DNA from: Bacillota bacterium
GTDB taxonomy: Bacteria > Bacillota > UBA994
Direction: 5' to 3'
Length of the DNA: 25,114 nt
NCBI GenBank assembly: GCA_018725535.1
Contig: QLUS01000008.1
Coordinates: 1 to 25,114, forward strand
The notes under the pieces were generated by a model. It did no database searches. It worked only from the letters and a program-made list of their open reading frames with translations, and had not been told where the DNA came from. Numbering within the stretch: the stretch's first letter is position 1; each line of letters opens with the position of its first letter. Positions 23,723 through 25,114 of this stretch are shown here, piece after piece. The position numbers and the translations under genes were made by a program.

Positions 23723-24601
23723 ATGCATTTCGGACGCTTAATTACGGCGATGGCGACACCCTTTGACCAGGCAGGGCATTTGGACCAAAGTGGCGTTAGG
23801 AGACTGGCCGAACATCTCATTGCTACCGGCACCGAAACTATTATTGTTTCTGGCACAACGGGCGAGTCACCCACTCTCTTGGCCTCGGAACGCGTGTTGC
23901 TGATTGAGTTAGTCAGGGAGGTGAGCCGCGGGCGAGCCCGGGTGATAGCTGGCGTTGGTACTAACTCCACCAGCGATACGCTACAGGGCGCACGTGCGGC
24001 GGTTGGGGCTGGGGCAGACGGTGTAATGGTAGTCACTCCTTACTACAACAAGCCCCCCCAAGAAAGTCTGTACCATCACTTTATGGCTGTAGCGCGCGCC
24101 GTTGACGTTCCTATTCTCATCTACAATGTACCCGGTCGTACCGGCTGCAACCTACTGCCTGCGACAGTAGTCAGGCTTTCGCAGTGTTCGTCCTTCCTAG
24201 GTATCAAAGAAGCCAGCGGCAGTCTCGATCAGGTCAGTGAAATCATCCGCGCGGTGAGGGAAGATTTCGTCGTGTATTCAGGCGATGATTCACTGACTCT
24301 GCCAATGCTGGCTGTGGGGGCAGAGGGCGTAGTAAGCGTGGCCTCGCACATCATCGGGCAGGAAATTGCAGAGATGATGGGTGCCTATTTTGCGGGTGAC
24401 TATCGGCGGGCGAAGACTGTTCACGCAAAGGTCTTTCCGCTGTTTAAGGCGCTCTTTTGCACCACAAGTCCTATACCTCTGAAGTGGGCTCTTAACCGTC
24501 TCGGGCTACCCGGAGGGACTCTCAGACCACCGCTTTATTCCATTGGTCAAGCGGAGGCAGAAGTTGTGGAGCAAGCTCTGCAAGCAGTCGGCAAGGCATA
24601 G
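23723..24601 (+). CDS. dapA: 4-hydroxy-tetrahydrodipicolinate synthase
   Basis: Condenses pyruvate with aspartate semialdehyde, giving the precursor for both diaminopimelate and dipicolinate. The 292-residue TIM-barrel aldolase has GTTGESPTL, YYNKPPQESLYHHF, YNVPGRTGCNLLP (active-site Tyr) and GIKEASGSLDQ with the Schiff-base Lys. The start ATG 23723 is preferred over ATG 23714, because AAAGGA (23708-23713) abuts the latter with no spacing but lies 9 bases before the former. It follows dapG by 18 bases; the operon supplies the substrate of DpaAB. Confidence 0.96.
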   Translation: MHFGRLITAMATPFDQAGHLDQSGVRRLAEHLIATGTETIIVSGTTGESPTLLASERVLLIELVREVSRGRARVIAGVGTNSTSDTLQGARAAVGAGADGVMVVTPYYNKPPQESLYHHFMAVARAVDVPILIYNVPGRTGCNLLPATVVRLSQCSSFLGIKEASGSLDQVSEIIRAVREDFVVYSGDDSLTLPMLAVGAEGVVSVASHIIGQEIAEMMGAYFAGDYRRAKTVHAKVFPLFKALFCTTSPIPLKWALNRLGLPGGTLRPPLYSIGQAEAEVVEQALQAVGKA

Positions 24602-24612
24602 CCCGGCATTTT

Positions 24613-24653
24613 CTCTAGCGTCGTCAGGCACACTAGGGGTGTGGGCGCTAGAG
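24613..24653 (+). promoter_or_regulatory. Long-range inverted repeat ahead of tepA
   Basis: CTCTAGCG (24613-24620) pairs with CGCTAGAG (24646-24653); an inner stem CACAC (24629-24633) with GTGTG (24639-24643) stacks below an asymmetric internal loop. The right arm runs into the tepA SD GAGGAGG (24651-24657). It could modulate tepA translation. No T-tract follows. Its role is inferred. Confidence 0.35.
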
Positions 24654-24664
24654 GAGGAGAAGTG

Positions 24665-25114
24665 GTGTTTCCAGAGCAACGGGAGGGCAAAGACGGTGAC
24701 ACGAACCTAGAGCTAATCCAAGGACTAGGACAAACACAAGTACCTGTGAGTGAAAGCACTATCCATGCCATGACCATCGTGGGACAGATTGAAGGACATA
24801 TGATTTTGCCGCCGCAGAACAAGACAACCAAGTACGAGCACATTTCCGCAGTTAGTGGCCATAGAGCAAGACCCAAAGATTCACGGATTGCTTTTGATCC
24901 TGAACACAGTCGGCGGTGATGTGGAGGCAGGTCTGGCCATTGCGGAGATGGTTGCCAGTATGTCCAAACCAGCGGTCTCCTTAGTCCTAGGAGGGGGGCA
25001 CTCCATTGGCGTACCCATGCTGTAGCGGCCAGATACTCCTTCATTGCCGAAACGGCCACGATGACCATACCTCCCATAAGGCTGACGGGCCTAGTCATCG
25101 GCGTACCGCAGACC
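24665..25114 (+). pseudogene. tepA: TepA, ClpP-like protease, two frameshifts, 3' end cut off
   Basis: Homologue of B. subtilis TepA (YmfB), a ClpP/crotonase-type serine protease. GTG 24665 follows GAGGAGG (24651-24657) and reads into TIVGQIEGHMILPPQNKTTK, then YEHI. After 24842-24845 the family sequence (PQLVAIEQDPKIHGLLLILN, then TVGGDVEAGLAIAEMVASMS) is in a different frame, so 2 bases are missing (or 1 extra). At 25017-25021 it moves back by one base to AVAARYSFIAETATM and then RLTGLVIGVPQT: a missing G. The catalytic Ser lies in GGGHSIGVP. The start frame stops at 24917-24919. Each segment still resembles the family closely, so the damage is recent or an error. The 3' end is outside the window. 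Confidence 0.87.

Noticed and set aside
23143..24036. Long minus-strand open frame (297 codons) across dapG and dapA
   Set aside because: It spans two well-supported + strand genes, its translation is Ser/Thr/Arg-rich with no family pattern, and it is a shadow of the coding strand.
1..25114. CRISPR arrays, tRNA/rRNA genes, insertion sequences, phage genes or att sites
   Set aside because: No direct-repeat array, no cloverleaf-like or rRNA sequence, and no transposase or integrase frame was seen on either strand.

Overview
The window looks like chromosome of an endospore-forming member of the Bacillota (Firmicutes). Evidence is the gene order pyrH-frr-uppS-cdsA-dxr-rseP-ispG, then rimP-nusA-ylxR-ylxQ-infB-ylxP-rbfA-nrnA-truB-ribF-rpsO-pnp, then the sporulation-linked block spoIID-like / mlpA / ymxH / dpaA / dpaB / dapG / dapA / tepA, together with purine-rich Shine-Dalgarno (SD) sites. 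Base composition is slightly above half G+C by eye. Eleven of 28 genes use GTG, two TTG and one apparently ATT. I cannot name a genus; a moderate-GC lineage in or near the class Clostridia is the best guess. Every annotated gene is on the + strand and there is no gene-free stretch over 300 bases.

Layout. (1) 1-5980: UMP kinase (5' end cut off), ribosome recycling factor, undecaprenyl diphosphate synthase, CDP-diglyceride synthetase, two MEP-pathway enzymes (Dxr, IspG) and the site-2 protease RseP. (2) 5995-7307: a family 2 glycosyltransferase with an apparent ATT start and an MgtC-family membrane protein. They sit where Bacillus subtilis has proS and polC. (3) 7320-15620: a transcription/translation operon starting from a clear promoter at 7334-7362 (rimP to ribF), then rpsO with its own promoter, structured leader and intrinsic terminator. 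(4) 15660-17947: pnp, then what looks like the last ~45 codons of a deleted YlxY-type polysaccharide deacetylase. (5) 17944-20960: a SpoIID/LytB-domain protein, an M16 protease and a YlmC/YmxH protein, closed by a terminator. (6) 20975-25114: dipicolinate synthase A and B, aspartokinase, DapA, and the start of a TepA/ClpP-like protease.

How the genes fit together. The left part supplies lipid carrier and isoprenoid precursors plus translation-cycle factors. The middle part is the conserved NusA/IF2/RbfA/TruB/S15/PNPase RNA and ribosome operon. The right part feeds aspartate through aspartokinase and DapA to hydroxytetrahydrodipicolinate, the branch point to lysine/diaminopimelate and, via DpaAB, to spore dipicolinic acid.

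Main oddity. I found no new system. The housekeeping genes are all intact, but the genes that a lineage abandoning sporulation could lose are damaged. ylxY is reduced to a C-terminal stub. dpaA and dpaB each lack one base near the 5' end. tepA has two indels in the 450 bases visible. Either this lineage is losing spore maturation functions, or the sequence has local indel errors; the clustering in dispensable genes favours the first, but reads are needed to decide.
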